Positions 42,590 through 52,512 of a stretch of 64,000 bases of DNA are shown here, piece by piece (the first letter of the stretch is position 1; every line of letters begins with the position of its first letter). A model generated the notes under the pieces. It was given only the letters and a program-made list of their open reading frames with translations, had not been told where the DNA came from and ran no database searches. The translations under genes were made by a program, and so were the position numbers. The stretch comes from Massilia varians (GTDB taxonomy: Bacteria > Pseudomonadota > Gammaproteobacteria > Burkholderiales > Burkholderiaceae_D), in the NCBI RefSeq assembly GCF_027923905.1, contig NZ_AP026966.1:1241001-1305000 (forward strand), written 5' to 3'.

Positions 42590-42593
<4 letters not shown>
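41757..42593 (+). CDS. Metallophosphoesterase, 3',5'-cAMP phosphodiesterase CpdA-like
   Basis: A 278-residue class III phosphodiesterase. All metal-ligand blocks are seen in order: QVTDLHLHAD, LVLSGDLADDG, LALGNHDSR, FLHHPPV and GHVHLGG. The combination fits the Icc/CpdA subfamily that hydrolyses cAMP, which would link it to global regulation, but related enzymes act on other phosphodiesters. Start at ATG 41757 follows CAGGAG. Its stop overlaps the convergent ABC ATPase gene by four bases. Confidence 0.85.
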
Positions 42594-43304
<711 letters not shown>

Positions 43305-43312
<8 letters not shown>

Positions 43313-44507
43313 GGCGAATCGCCTCCACCGGATCGAGGGCCGCCGCGCGCCGCGCCGGCACCGCCGCCGACACGATCCCGGTCACGGTCGCCAGCGCCGC
43401 CGCGCCCGCCAGCAGCGCGGGATCGAGCGGGATGGTGAACAGCTTCGGCCCGAAGGTATTGAAGGCGCCCACCAGGGCGTAGCCGGCGCCGCCGCCCAGC
43501 AGCGAACCGGCCAGCCCGAGCAGCGCGCCCTGCACCAGGAACACGCGCAGCATCTGCCCGCGGGTGATCCCCATCGCGCGCAGGATGCCGATCTCGCGGG
43601 TGCGCTGGACCACGCTGACCGACAGCACGCTGGCGATGCCGAGGGCCACGCTCAGGGCCACGAAGGTGCTGATCATCCGGGTCGACAGGCTTTGCGAGCG
43701 CAGCGCGTTCACCAGCTGTGCATTGGTCTCCATCCAGCTCTCCACTTTCAGGCCGGTCAGGCGGGCGGTGCGCGCGGCGATCTCGCGCGCCGCGAAGATG
43801 TCGTCCACGGTCAGGTCGATCACGGTGGCGGCGCCCGGCAGGTCGAGCAGCGACTGGGCCTGCTTCATGTCCAGGTAGACGTAGCGCGCATCGAGCTCGC
43901 GCACGCCCAGCTCGAAGATGCCGGCCACGTTTACCACGCTCTCGCGCCCCTGGCCGCCATCGAGCCGCAGCTTGTCGCCGACCCGCATCCCGAGATCCTT
44001 GGCCAGCTGCCGGCCGATCACAGCGTCGCCCGCGCCGATGCGAAAGGCCCCTTCCACGATGTCCTGCTGGATCGGGATGATGCGCTGGTAGCGCGGCGGA
44101 TCGATGCCCACCAGCGCCACCGATTCCAGCGCGTCGCCGCGCCGCGCGAAGGCCGGTCCCGAGATCAGGGGCGAGACCGCCGTGATGCGCGGCAGGTTGT
44201 CGAGCACGTCGCGCACCTCCTGCCAGTTGTTGATCGAGCGCAGGCGCTGGGCGCGCTTGCTCTCCAGTACCAGCTGGGTGGTGCCGGCCGCCGGCGCCAG
44301 TATCCGGTTGTGCTCCTCGGTGGGCTGGACCTTGATGTGGGCCTGGGTACCCAGGGTACGGTCGATGATGTTGGCCTGCAGCCCGTTGATCAGGGCGGTC
44401 AGGAACACAATTACGGCGACGCCGACGCCGATCCCCACCAGGATCAGGGTGCTCTGCGCCCGGCCTTCGCGCAGGAACCGGGTGGCGATGGTCCACTCGA
44501 GCCACAT
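43305..44507 (-). CDS. ABC transporter permease (FtsX/MacB-like)
   Basis: A 400-residue inner-membrane protein with one N-terminal transmembrane helix, a large periplasmic MacB_PCD-type domain (about residues 50-250), and three C-terminal helices of the FtsX domain (VSVVQRTREIGILRAMG is the family signature). It works with the ATPase downstream and the adaptor protein upstream as a mechanotransmission-type exporter. Substrate unknown; macrolides, lipoproteins or peptides are possibilities in this family. Confidence 0.92.
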
Positions 44508-44509
44508 GA

Positions 44510-45751
44510 TCAGTCCAGCCTGGCCGGCAGTTCCCTGCGGGTGGCCGAGTCGGCCGGCATCGCGGCCGGCGCCGGGCGTACCCGGTCGCCGGCGCGCAGC
44601 GTGGCGGGCGGATCGGCCAGCACCCAGTCGCCGGCGCGCAGGCCGGCCGTGACTTCGGTCTGGACCAGGCCGCGCAGGCCGAGCTGGATGCGGCGCCGCT
44701 CGGCCCGGCCGTCCGCCACCACCCAGGTCTCGGCCTGCCGGCCCTGCACCGCCAGCAGGGCGTCGTTCGGCACCACGATGGCGCTGGCGCGCCGGCCGGT
44801 TTCGACGTTCACCGAGACCGTCATGTCCTGGCGCAGGAAGGCCGGCGCCGGATCGACCGCGAGGCGCAGGTCCACGGTGCCGCGCTGGGGATCGACGGCC
44901 GGGGCGATGAAATCGACCCGGGCCCCGAAGGGCTGCAGCGGATAGGCGTCGGCGACGCAGACGGCGCCCTGGCCGACGGCCAGCACTTCGAGGTTCTTCT
45001 CGTCCACCGGCACCAGGATCTCGGTGTCGCCCGCGCGCGCGATCTCGAACAGGATGCGGCCCGGCTGCACCAGGTCGCCCGGCTCGGCGTTGCGGGTCAG
45101 GACGGTGCCGGCGACTTCGGCGCGGATCGTGGTCTTGGCCAACTGGGCCCTGGCATTGGCGAGCCGCGCGCGCGCCGCCTGTTCGCCGGGATTGCCCGGC
45201 ACCAGCGCGCGCGCCGCCAGGCGCGCCTGCTCGGCCGCGATGCGGGCCACGGTCTCGGCCTGTTGCGCCTGTTCCATGGCCTCGCGCGTGATCATCTGGC
45301 GCTGGAACAGGTCGCGCCGGCGCGCCGCTTCGCGGCTTGCCTGGGCCAGCCGCGCCTCGGCTTCGCGCAGGCTGGCCTGGGCCTGCGGCCGGGTCGACTG
45401 CTGCAGCTGGGCCAGCTCGGCCTCGGCTTCGCGCACCGCCGCCTCGAGGTCGTCGGCGCGCAGGACCGCCAGCACGTCGCCCGGCCGCACCGCGTCGCCT
45501 TCGCGCACGCGCCGCTCGAGCACCACCGCGGTCAGCGGACTGCCGACCTGGGCGCGCGATACCGCCGCCACCCGGCCGGTGGCCACCACGGTCTGCACCA
45601 TGGGCCGCTCGCGCAACTGGTAGGCGGCCAGCGCCGGGCCGCGCATGCCGTGCAGCAGCCACCAGGCCAGCGCGGCCAGGATCAGGACGGAGGCAATCAT
45701 GAGCAGTCGGCGTCGTTTCACGGCATTCTTTTTGTTGGAATTGATGAGCAT
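44510..45751 (-). CDS. Efflux periplasmic adaptor (HlyD/MacA-like)
   Basis: A 413-residue membrane fusion protein: N-terminal transmembrane anchor (about residues 19-40), lipoyl and coiled-coil hairpin domains (Ala/Glu/Arg-rich helices between about residues 95 and 190), and beta-barrel domain (TVDLRLAVDPAPAFLRQDMTVSVNVET). It bridges the inner-membrane ABC permease to an outer-membrane channel. First gene of the adaptor-permease-ATPase operon; its stop lies three bases from the permease start. I choose ATG 45751; the frame extends upstream. Confidence 0.9.
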   Translation of the reverse strand: MLINSNKKNAVKRRRLLMIASVLILAALAWWLLHGMRGPALAAYQLRERPMVQTVVATGRVAAVSRAQVGSPLTAVVLERRVREGDAVRPGDVLAVLRADDLEAAVREAEAELAQLQQSTRPQAQASLREAEARLAQASREAARRRDLFQRQMITREAMEQAQQAETVARIAAEQARLAARALVPGNPGEQAARARLANARAQLAKTTIRAEVAGTVLTRNAEPGDLVQPGRILFEIARAGDTEILVPVDEKNLEVLAVGQGAVCVADAYPLQPFGARVDFIAPAVDPQRGTVDLRLAVDPAPAFLRQDMTVSVNVETGRRASAIVVPNDALLAVQGRQAETWVVADGRAERRRIQLGLRGLVQTEVTAGLRAGDWVLADPPATLRAGDRVRPAPAAMPADSATRRELPARLD

Positions 45752-45960
45752 TATTCTAAACGAAGGACCGCAGCGGAAGCGGGTAGCCTGTCCCAAAAAA
45801 AAGCCGGTATAGACAAGCAATGTCCCTTCGCTGACCCGGTTTTATATGAAATTTTAAACGTGCGTCGCGTTTATGAACCTATATTTAATGTCAGAACACC
45901 GTAGTGAACCGCTTGCGTCTACAACTTAACCATGATGTATCACTTCACCGGAGAACTGAC

Positions 45961-46926
45961 ATGACACTGCAAGGTTTCTTCAAATACGGGCTGGTGGTCT
46001 TTGCCTTCGCGGGCACCCTGGCCGGATGCGGCAGCAGCGACGACGACGAGGACATGGCGCCGGTCGCGATGCAGAAGAACATCGCCGACGTCGCGCGCGA
46101 GCAGGGCTTCAGCGCGCTGCTGGCGGCATCGAGCAAGGCCGGCATCGCCACCACGCTGGCCGACCCGAATGCCCAGCTGACCGTGTTTGCGCCGACCGAC
46201 CAGGCATTCGGCGACCTGGCCACCCGGCTCGGCTTCGCCAGCGCGACGGCGATGGTCGAGGCACTGCCGGCCAGCGCCCTGCAGAACATCCTGAACTACC
46301 ACGTGCTGACCAGCCGCAAGGCTTCCGGTGACCTGGCCGCGGGCGGCGCCACCCAGCAGACCGCCTACACCTATGCCGGCGCGCCGAGCCGCCTGAACTT
46401 CGACTTCAGCAGCGGCGTGAAGATCACCGACGCCGCCCTGACCAGCGCCACCGTCACCACCGCCAACGTCGGCGCCAGCAACGGCGTGATCCACGTGGTC
46501 GACAAGGTGCTGGTGCCGCCCGGCGTGCTGAACATCGTGCAGATGGCCCAGGCCAATCCAGTCTTCAGCTCGCTCGTCAGCGCCGTGGTGGCGAGCAACC
46601 TGCAGGGCACGCTGGCCGGCGCCGGCCCGTTCACGGTGTTCGCGCCGACGAACACGGCGTTTGCCGCCGCGCCGCAAGGCTTGACTGCGGCCCAGCTGCG
46701 CACCGTCCTGACCTATCACGTGGTGTCGGGCCAGGTGCTCTCCACGCAGATTCCTTTCGGCGCACCGGTGGCGACGGTGGCCGGCCAGAACATCGTGATC
46801 TCGGCCGGCACCCCGCCGACCATCCGCGACACCACCGCGGTCCCGGCGCGCATCACCGCGGTCGACGTCAGGGCCAGCAACGGCGTGATCCACGTGGTCG
46901 ACAAGGTCTTGATCCCCACCCTGTAA
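45961..46926 (+). CDS. Fasciclin domain lipoprotein
   Basis: A 321-residue lipoprotein with lipobox LAGC (Cys22) and two FAS1/fasciclin domains (NIADVAREQGFSALLAAS...VIHVVDKVLVPP and NIVQMAQANPVFSSL...VIHVVDKVLIP), each with the conserved TVFAPT(D/N) box and the NGVIHVVDKVL ending. Fasciclin domains take part in adhesion. Start at ATG 45961 with GGAG upstream; a longer frame from 45904 is not supported. It precedes a two-component system but is a separate unit. Confidence 0.92.
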   Translation: MTLQGFFKYGLVVFAFAGTLAGCGSSDDDEDMAPVAMQKNIADVAREQGFSALLAASSKAGIATTLADPNAQLTVFAPTDQAFGDLATRLGFASATAMVEALPASALQNILNYHVLTSRKASGDLAAGGATQQTAYTYAGAPSRLNFDFSSGVKITDAALTSATVTTANVGASNGVIHVVDKVLVPPGVLNIVQMAQANPVFSSLVSAVVASNLQGTLAGAGPFTVFAPTNTAFAAAPQGLTAAQLRTVLTYHVVSGQVLSTQIPFGAPVATVAGQNIVISAGTPPTIRDTTAVPARITAVDVRASNGVIHVVDKVLIPTL

Positions 46927-46936
46927 GCGCGCACCC

Positions 46937-46966
46937 GGCGGGGCGCCGTGCGCCCGGCGCCCCGCC
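46937..46966 (+). terminator. GC-rich hairpin after the fasciclin gene
   Basis: An 11-bp perfect stem (GGCGGGGCGCC 46937-46947 with GGCGCCCCGCC 46956-46966) lies 10 bp after the stop. It lacks a T-run, so it may be a pause or stability structure rather than a strong intrinsic terminator. Confidence 0.5.
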
Positions 46967-47009
46967 ATCCGTGGCAAGATGCGGCTACCGACACGGATAA
47001 AAGGCATCG

Positions 47010-47672
47010 ATGCGCATCCTGCTGGCCGAAGACGACAGTTCGCTCGGCGACACCATCCAGGCCTGGCTGCGGCTCGACGGGCACGCGGTCGACTGGGCGC
47101 GGCGCGGCGACTCGGCGCGCACCGCGCTGGCGACCCACCATTACGATTGCGTGCTGCTCGACCGCGGGCTGCCCGGCCTCGCGGGCGACGCGCTGCTGGC
47201 CAGCCTGCGCGCGGCCGGCGACACCGTGCCGGTGATCCTGATCACCGCCTTCAATGCGCTGTCCGACCGGGTCGAGGGCCTGGACCTCGGCGCCGACGAC
47301 TACCTGGTCAAGCCCTTCGAGCTGGAGGAGATGTCGGCGCGCATCCGGGCGGCGGTGCGGCGCGGCGCCAGCCAGGCCAGCAACCTGATGGCGCACGCCG
47401 GGATCGCGCTCGACCTGGAGACCCGCCAGGCCAGCCTGCACGGCCAGCCGGTGGCGCTGACGGCGCGCGAATACCACGTGCTGCTCGCGCTCCTGCAGCG
47501 CAAGAACGGCATCGTCACCCGCGCCCAGATCGAGGAAAGCCTGTACGGCTGGGGCGAGGAAGTCGAGAGCAACGCCATCGAGGTCTACATCCACAACCTG
47601 CGCAAGAAGTTCGGCAGCGACAGCATCGTCACCGTGCGCGGCCTGGGCTACCGGCTCAAAGAAAGTGCATAA
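47010..47672 (+). CDS. OmpR-family response regulator, QseB-like
   Basis: A 220-residue regulator: receiver domain with acidic pocket EDD (residues 7-9) and phospho-acceptor Asp51 in CVLLDRGLPG, Lys in LVKPFE; then a winged-helix DNA-binding domain with EVYIHNLRKKFG and VTVRGLGYRL. The partner kinase starts inside its last codons. The presence of a YgiW/YdeI gene just after the kinase matches the ygiW-qseB-qseC arrangement known in enterobacteria, so I call it QseB-like. The signal is unknown. Confidence 0.92.
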   Translation: MRILLAEDDSSLGDTIQAWLRLDGHAVDWARRGDSARTALATHHYDCVLLDRGLPGLAGDALLASLRAAGDTVPVILITAFNALSDRVEGLDLGADDYLVKPFELEEMSARIRAAVRRGASQASNLMAHAGIALDLETRQASLHGQPVALTAREYHVLLALLQRKNGIVTRAQIEESLYGWGEEVESNAIEVYIHNLRKKFGSDSIVTVRGLGYRLKESA

Positions 47673-49020
47673 GCCTGCCGAACCCTGGTCGCTGCGGCGG
47701 CGCCTGCTGGCCGCCATCCTGGCCGCCAGCACGGTGCTGTGGCTGGCCGGCCTCGGGACCTTGACCGCGATCGCCTGGCAGGAGACCGGCGAAGTGTTCG
47801 ACGACGCACTGGAAGAGTCGGCGTACATGCTGATGGCCGCCACCACCGACCTCGATGCGCGCGGCCTGCTGGCGCCCTTGCCGCCGATGGAAGGGGGCGG
47901 GGTGCGCCGGGTCGACATGCAATACCAGGTGGTGGCCGGCGGGCAGGTAGTCCAGCGCAGCGCCGGCGCCCCGGCGCGTCCCTTCGTGGAGGGCTTCGAC
48001 GAGGAACACGGTTTTATCGACCTGCGGGTGGATGCCGAAGCCTGGCGCGTGTTCGTGGTGCGCGACGGGGCGCGGCGTTTCGAGGTGCAGGTCGGCCAGC
48101 GCGCCGGCAAGCGCTTCGAGATCCTGGAAGACCTGGCGGAAGCCCTGTGGCTGCCGGCGCTCGGCATCCTGCTGCTGCTGGCGCTGCTGTGCTGGTGGCT
48201 GACCGGGCGCGTGCTGGCGCCGCTGCGCCGCACCGCCGCCAGCATCGCCGCCAAGACCCCGGGCGAGCTGGCGCCGGTGGCGCTCGACGGCCAGCCGCGC
48301 GAACTGCTGCCGATCGTGGGCGCGCTGAACGAAGTGCTGGGACGCCTGGACCAGGCCTTGCAGGCCGAGCGGCGCTTCACGGCCGACGCGGCCCACGAGC
48401 TGCGCACGCCGCTGGCGGGCCTGCACATGCACGTGCAGCTGCTGCAGCGCCAGCATCCCGGCCTGGCCGAGTCCTTCCACAAGCTGCGCCAGGACATCGG
48501 GCGCCTGACCGCGCTGGTGGACAGCCTGCTGGCTCTGGCGCGCCTCGATCCGCTGGCGCGTGCCCAGCTGGCGAGCCAGGCGGTGGCGCTGCAGCCGCTG
48601 TTCGACGGCATGCAGGCCGAGTTCGCGGCCGAGGCGGCGCGGCGCGGCATCGCGCTGCGCTTCCAGGCCAGCATCGCGGCGGTCGGCGCCGACCCGCAGA
48701 TGCTGGAGATCGTGCTGCGCAACCTGGTCGCCAACGCGCTGCGCTATTGCCCGGCCGGCAGCCGCATCGAGGTGAAAGCGCTGCGCCATGCGGGCCGCGA
48801 CCGGATCGCCGTGCGCGACGACGGCCCCGGCGTCGATGCGGCCAGCCTGCGGCGCCTGGGCGAGCGCTTCTTCCGGGTGCTCGGGCAAGAGGAGGGCGGC
48901 AACGGCCTCGGCCTGTCGATCGTGCGGCGCATCGCCGAGCTGCATGGCGCCCAACTGGCGTTCGGACCGGGCCTGGCGGGGCGGGGGCTGGGTGTGACGC
49001 TCGACTGGCCGCCGTCTTAA
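47665..49020 (+). CDS. Sensor histidine kinase, QseC-like
   Basis: A 451-residue membrane kinase. Two transmembrane helices (about residues 13-38 and 165-185) bracket a periplasmic sensor domain; HAMP follows, then DHp with phospho-acceptor His244 in DAAHELRTPLAG, and a catalytic domain with N box (NLVANALRYCP) and G boxes (DDGPGVD, GNGLGLSIV). The start is GTG at 47665, overlapping the response-regulator gene by 8 bp (translational coupling). Architecture matches QseC/PmrB-type kinases. Ligand unknown. Confidence 0.92.
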   Translation: MHKPAEPWSLRRRLLAAILAASTVLWLAGLGTLTAIAWQETGEVFDDALEESAYMLMAATTDLDARGLLAPLPPMEGGGVRRVDMQYQVVAGGQVVQRSAGAPARPFVEGFDEEHGFIDLRVDAEAWRVFVVRDGARRFEVQVGQRAGKRFEILEDLAEALWLPALGILLLLALLCWWLTGRVLAPLRRTAASIAAKTPGELAPVALDGQPRELLPIVGALNEVLGRLDQALQAERRFTADAAHELRTPLAGLHMHVQLLQRQHPGLAESFHKLRQDIGRLTALVDSLLALARLDPLARAQLASQAVALQPLFDGMQAEFAAEAARRGIALRFQASIAAVGADPQMLEIVLRNLVANALRYCPAGSRIEVKALRHAGRDRIAVRDDGPGVDAASLRRLGERFFRVLGQEEGGNGLGLSIVRRIAELHGAQLAFGPGLAGRGLGVTLDWPPS

Positions 49021-49087
49021 GATCGGTTTAATGTCCGGCCGGTGTAATACCCCTGTGTCTTTTCGATTATCCAGACCAGGAGCTACC

Positions 49088-49456
49088 ATGAAACGTATTG
49101 TCCAGATTTCCGCCATCACCACCCTCTTGGCCGCATCGGCCTTCGCCGTCGGCCAGCCGGCCGGCTACACCGGGCCGTCGAGCGTTCCCTTGATGAGCGC
49201 CAAGGCCCTGCTCGACAAGGGCAAGGACGACCAGCATGCGCGCCTGCAGGGCAAGCTGCTCAGCCACAAGGGCGGGGACGATTATGAATTCGCCGACGCC
49301 AGCGGCAAGATCACCGTTGAGATCGAGCCCGAGCTGTTCCCGGCAGGCGTGAGCATCGACCACAACACCGTGGTCGAGCTGAGCGGCGAATTCGACAAGG
49401 AGACCTTCGGCGAATCGAGCTTCGAGGTCAAACAGATCAAAGTAGTGGGCAAGTAA
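49088..49456 (+). CDS. YgiW/YdeI family OB-fold stress protein
   Basis: A 122-residue periplasmic protein with signal peptide (MKRIVQISAITTLLAASAFA) and the BOF/OB-fold core: LLSHKGGDDYEFADASGKITVEIEPELF and VELSGEFDKETFGESSFEVKQI. Proteins of this type bind cationic peptides and raise stress tolerance. It follows the QseC-like kinase by 67 bp on the same strand and is probably a target or partner of that system. GGAG precedes the ATG at 49088. Confidence 0.9.
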   Translation: MKRIVQISAITTLLAASAFAVGQPAGYTGPSSVPLMSAKALLDKGKDDQHARLQGKLLSHKGGDDYEFADASGKITVEIEPELFPAGVSIDHNTVVELSGEFDKETFGESSFEVKQIKVVGK

Positions 49457-49468
49457 GCCGCCAGCGCC

Positions 49469-50170
49469 TTACTTGCGCTTGCGCCCGCCGCTGGCGAACA
49501 GCTCGATCTTCTTGGTCGGGCCCGACACGATCAGGAGGTCGGCCGGCAGGATGCGGGTCTCCGGCTGGGCGTGCTGGAAATCCTCGTTGGCGCGCTTGAC
49601 GCCGACCACCGTGACGCCGTGGCGCGTGCGCACCTGCGACTCGGCCAGGATCTGGTGGTGGGTGTCGGGCGGGGCGTGGATCTTGGCGATGGCGAAGCCG
49701 TCCTCGAATTCGATGAAGTCCATCATGCGCCCGGTGATCAGGTGCGCCACGCGCGCGCCCATGTCCGCTTCCGGGAAGATCACGTGATGGGCGCCGATGC
49801 GCTGGGCGATCTGGCCGTGGTCCGGCGTCTGGGCCTTGACCCAGATGTCCTTGATGCCCAGTTCGGTCAGCACCATCAGCGTCATCAGGCTGGCCGCGAG
49901 GTCCGAGCCGATCGCCACGATGGCATGCGAAAAATCGGCCACGCCCAGCTGCAGCATGGTGCTCTCGTTGGTGGAGTCGGCCTGCACCGCATGGGTCAGG
50001 CGGTCGCCCCAGAATTGCACCAGGTCTTCGCGTTGGTCGATGCCCATGACGTCGTGTCCCAGGCGCATCAGGGACTGGGCGACGGCGCCGCCGAAGCGTC
50101 CCAGGCCGATGACGACCACGCTGTCGCTCGCCGAGAAGGCGAACTGCTCTGTAAAAATCCTACCCAACAA
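49469..50170 (-). CDS. Potassium uptake regulatory subunit (TrkA/KtrA-type)
   Basis: A 233-residue cytoplasmic protein with an RCK N-terminal NAD-binding domain (VVVIGLGRFGGAVAQSL with GxGxxG) and a TrkA-C domain. It gates the KtrB-type channel and binds ATP/NAD(H). I start at TTG 50170 because GGAGG lies nine bases upstream; this overlaps the end of the ktrB-type gene by 11 bp, a coupled pair. Length is that of single-RCK KtrA rather than double-domain TrkA. Confidence 0.9.
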   Translation of the reverse strand: MLGRIFTEQFAFSASDSVVVIGLGRFGGAVAQSLMRLGHDVMGIDQREDLVQFWGDRLTHAVQADSTNESTMLQLGVADFSHAIVAIGSDLAASLMTLMVLTELGIKDIWVKAQTPDHGQIAQRIGAHHVIFPEADMGARVAHLITGRMMDFIEFEDGFAIAKIHAPPDTHHQILAESQVRTRHGVTVVGVKRANEDFQHAQPETRILPADLLIVSGPTKKIELFASGGRKRK

Positions 50171-51488
50171 TTGGATGTTCCTCCGGATAACGATAAGGCA
50201 TGCGCCGTTCGCCCAGCACGAGCGAGGTGGCAAGCGTGATGGTGCCCACGCGGCCGATGAACATCAGCACGGCGAGCAGGAGCTGGCCGGCCGGCGGCAG
50301 CTCGTGGGTGATGCCGGTCGACAGACCGGCGCTGCCGAAGGCGGCGATCACCTCGAAGATGACCTGGTCGGTCGGGAAATGCGTGATGCGCAGCAGGATC
50401 ACCGTACCCACCGCGACGATGATGCTGCCCAGCACCAGCACCGTGATCGCCTGGCGCTGGGCCGAGGCGCCGACCCGGCGCCCGAAGGCTTCGGTATCGG
50501 TGTGTCCTTTCGCTTCCGCGATCACCAGGAGGGCCAGGATGGCGATGGTGCCGACCTTGACGCCGCCCGCGGTGCCGCCGCTGCCGCCGCCGATGAACAT
50601 CAGGAAGTAGTGCACGGCCCAGGTTTCGGGCGTGAGGGCGCCGATGTCCACCGTATGGAAACCGGCGGTGCGGGCCGACACCGACATGAACATGCTGTTC
50701 AATAGTTTATCGAAAAGAGACAATGGGCCGATGGTGCGCACATTGTTCCATTCCAACACAATAATCGCCAGGAAGCCGCCCAGCAACAGGATGAGCGAGC
50801 CGGTCAGCGTCAGCTTGGTGTGCAGCGACCAGTGGCGCGGGTCGCGCCAGCGGTGGCGCAGGTCGTGCAGCACGGGAAAGCCAATGCCGCCGATGACGAT
50901 GGCGAGCATGATCGGCACCAGCACCAGGGCGTCGCCGGCGTAGCGCATCAGGCCGTCCGCATGGGTGGAGAAGCCGGCATTGTTGAACGCGGAGGCGGCG
51001 TGGAACAGCCCGCCCCAGGCGGCATCGGCCCAGGCGAGGCCATGCCCGAAGTGCAGCCTGAGCAGCAGGACCGCGAACAGCAGCAGCTGGCAGATCACGG
51101 CGACCTTGAACACGATCTTCGCCACGCTGGTGATGTCGCCGAGCCCGAGCAGGCGCGTTTCGGTCTGCGTCATCATGCGGGTGCGCAGCCTGGGCGAGCG
51201 GTTGACCATCAGCCCGAGCAGGGTGGCGGCAGTCATCAGGCCGAAGCCGCCGAGCTGGAACAGGAACATGATGACGGCCTGGCCGAAGCCGGACCAGTAG
51301 GTGCCCGTATCGACGATGGCCATGCCGGTCACGCACACCGCCGAGACCGAGGTGAACAGGGCGACCAGGGGCGGCGCCGGCAGGCCGTCGGCGCGCGCCG
51401 CCGGCAGCATGAGCAGCAGCGTGCCGGCCACGCTGGCCAGCAGGAAGCCGAGCGCGACCGCGCGTGCGGGATGGATGAGTGTCTTCAT
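50160..51488 (-). CDS. Potassium transporter TrkH/KtrB-type
   Basis: A 442-residue inner-membrane protein with four membrane-pore-membrane repeats, seen in segments such as TSVSAVCVTGMAIVDTG, SAFNNAGFSTH, SVSARTAGFHTVDIG and AFGSAGLSTGIT. Each carries the glycine of the K+ filter. It takes up potassium with the associated KtrA-like subunit encoded just downstream. Length fits KtrB. Start ATG 51488 chosen; the open frame runs further upstream to 51575. Confidence 0.93.
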   Translation of the reverse strand: MKTLIHPARAVALGFLLASVAGTLLLMLPAARADGLPAPPLVALFTSVSAVCVTGMAIVDTGTYWSGFGQAVIMFLFQLGGFGLMTAATLLGLMVNRSPRLRTRMMTQTETRLLGLGDITSVAKIVFKVAVICQLLLFAVLLLRLHFGHGLAWADAAWGGLFHAASAFNNAGFSTHADGLMRYAGDALVLVPIMLAIVIGGIGFPVLHDLRHRWRDPRHWSLHTKLTLTGSLILLLGGFLAIIVLEWNNVRTIGPLSLFDKLLNSMFMSVSARTAGFHTVDIGALTPETWAVHYFLMFIGGGSGGTAGGVKVGTIAILALLVIAEAKGHTDTEAFGRRVGASAQRQAITVLVLGSIIVAVGTVILLRITHFPTDQVIFEVIAAFGSAGLSTGITHELPPAGQLLLAVLMFIGRVGTITLATSLVLGERRMPYRYPEEHPIVG

Positions 51489-51654
51489 GCGCGCGTCCGT
51501 TGCGGCGCGCACGGCGGAATGGTATCGGTTCGAAAGTCCATGGTGTCGTGAGGCCTGGCCGCTTGTCGGCGGCACTCATTGCCAGAAATCACCCGAACCC
51601 TAACACACGGCGCGGGGAGGGTGCCGCAAAAACCGTCCTCGCTTGGCGCTTATC

Positions 51655-51755
51655 GTAGGGCGGTCGGCTCTGCCGACCGCGCATTCAACGAAAAAACGCT
51701 TCGCCACAGTGCATCCGGGAGCTGGACGCGCGGTCGGCGAAGCCGACCACCCTAC
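51655..51755. repeat. Dispersed palindromic repeat, copy F
   Basis: GTAGGGCGGTCGGC...CCACCCTAC with hairpins GGTCGGC/GCCGACC (TCT loop) and GGTCGGC/GCCGACC (GAA loop); blocks CGCGCATTCAAC and CTGGACGCGCGG. It lies between the ktrB-type gene's upstream region and the end of the second PEP-CTERM gene. Confidence 0.85.
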
Positions 51756-51760
51756 ATTGC

Positions 51761-52348
51761 TCAGCGAAATATCCCATCGCCCCGGCGGCGCCGCGCGCGC
51801 CAGGTCAGGCCGGCCAGGCCGGCCACCAGCATGGCCCAGGTCGAGGGTTCCGGCGCCTGCGACATCATGGTCAGGCGGGTATCGCTGGTCCAGTACAGGT
51901 GGCGCTCCTGGGTCTGGTTGGGTCTGAATTCGTAGGCGTAGTGCTGGTCGCCGGTGGTGATCAGGCGCCCGCCGCCGACCCAGCCTTCGGGATCCTGGCC
52001 ATAACTGCCCACGCTGAAGTGCAGGCCGGCATCCTGGGAGAAGGAAAAACTGGTGGCGCCGCACTGGTAGAACGCGTTGCTGGAGGCGGCGCAGGCAATA
52101 TAGTCGAGTTCGCCGACGACCAGGCTCAGCAGCTCGTCCTTTTCCAGCAGGCCGTTGCTGTTCAGGTCATGGCCCTTGAAGGAGCCGGCGATGACTTCCT
52201 CGGGCAGGAAGCTGTTCGACACGCTGTCGTAGAAACCGTTGAAGGAAAAAACCCAGGAAATGGTGTCGCCGGGGGCCGCGTGGGCGACGTCCGCGTAGGC
52301 GGCGGTGCAGCACAGGAGCAGGGCGCCGGTGGAAAGTAACTTCTTCAT
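51761..52348 (-). CDS. PEP-CTERM protein with EF-hand-like loop
   Basis: A 195-residue exported protein: signal peptide (MKKLLSTGALLLCC to about residue 24), a beta-rich middle region, and the PEP-CTERM signal APEPSTWAMLVAGLAGLTW followed by RARRRR. Residues 61-72 (DLNSNGLLEKDE) fit the DxNxNGxxxxxE loop of calcium-binding EF-hands or dockerin-like sites. The role is unknown; sorting by exosortase to the envelope is expected. GAGG precedes the ATG; a palindromic repeat lies just after the stop. Confidence 0.87.
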   Translation of the reverse strand: MKKLLSTGALLLCCTAAYADVAHAAPGDTISWVFSFNGFYDSVSNSFLPEEVIAGSFKGHDLNSNGLLEKDELLSLVVGELDYIACAASSNAFYQCGATSFSFSQDAGLHFSVGSYGQDPEGWVGGGRLITTGDQHYAYEFRPNQTQERHLYWTSDTRLTMMSQAPEPSTWAMLVAGLAGLTWRARRRRGDGIFR

Positions 52349-52512
52349 GTCAAACCTCGAGCAAAAAACAGGGGCGCCGATCAACAACGTCACCTGCTCA
52401 CCCTACTCCTGTTCGCCAGATACTGTCGCGCTATATTGTGGATATTTCTACATTGTGTCGTGGCTTTGCGACAATCTGTAACATTGCCGTAAGGAATGCT
52501 CGAGGCGGATCA

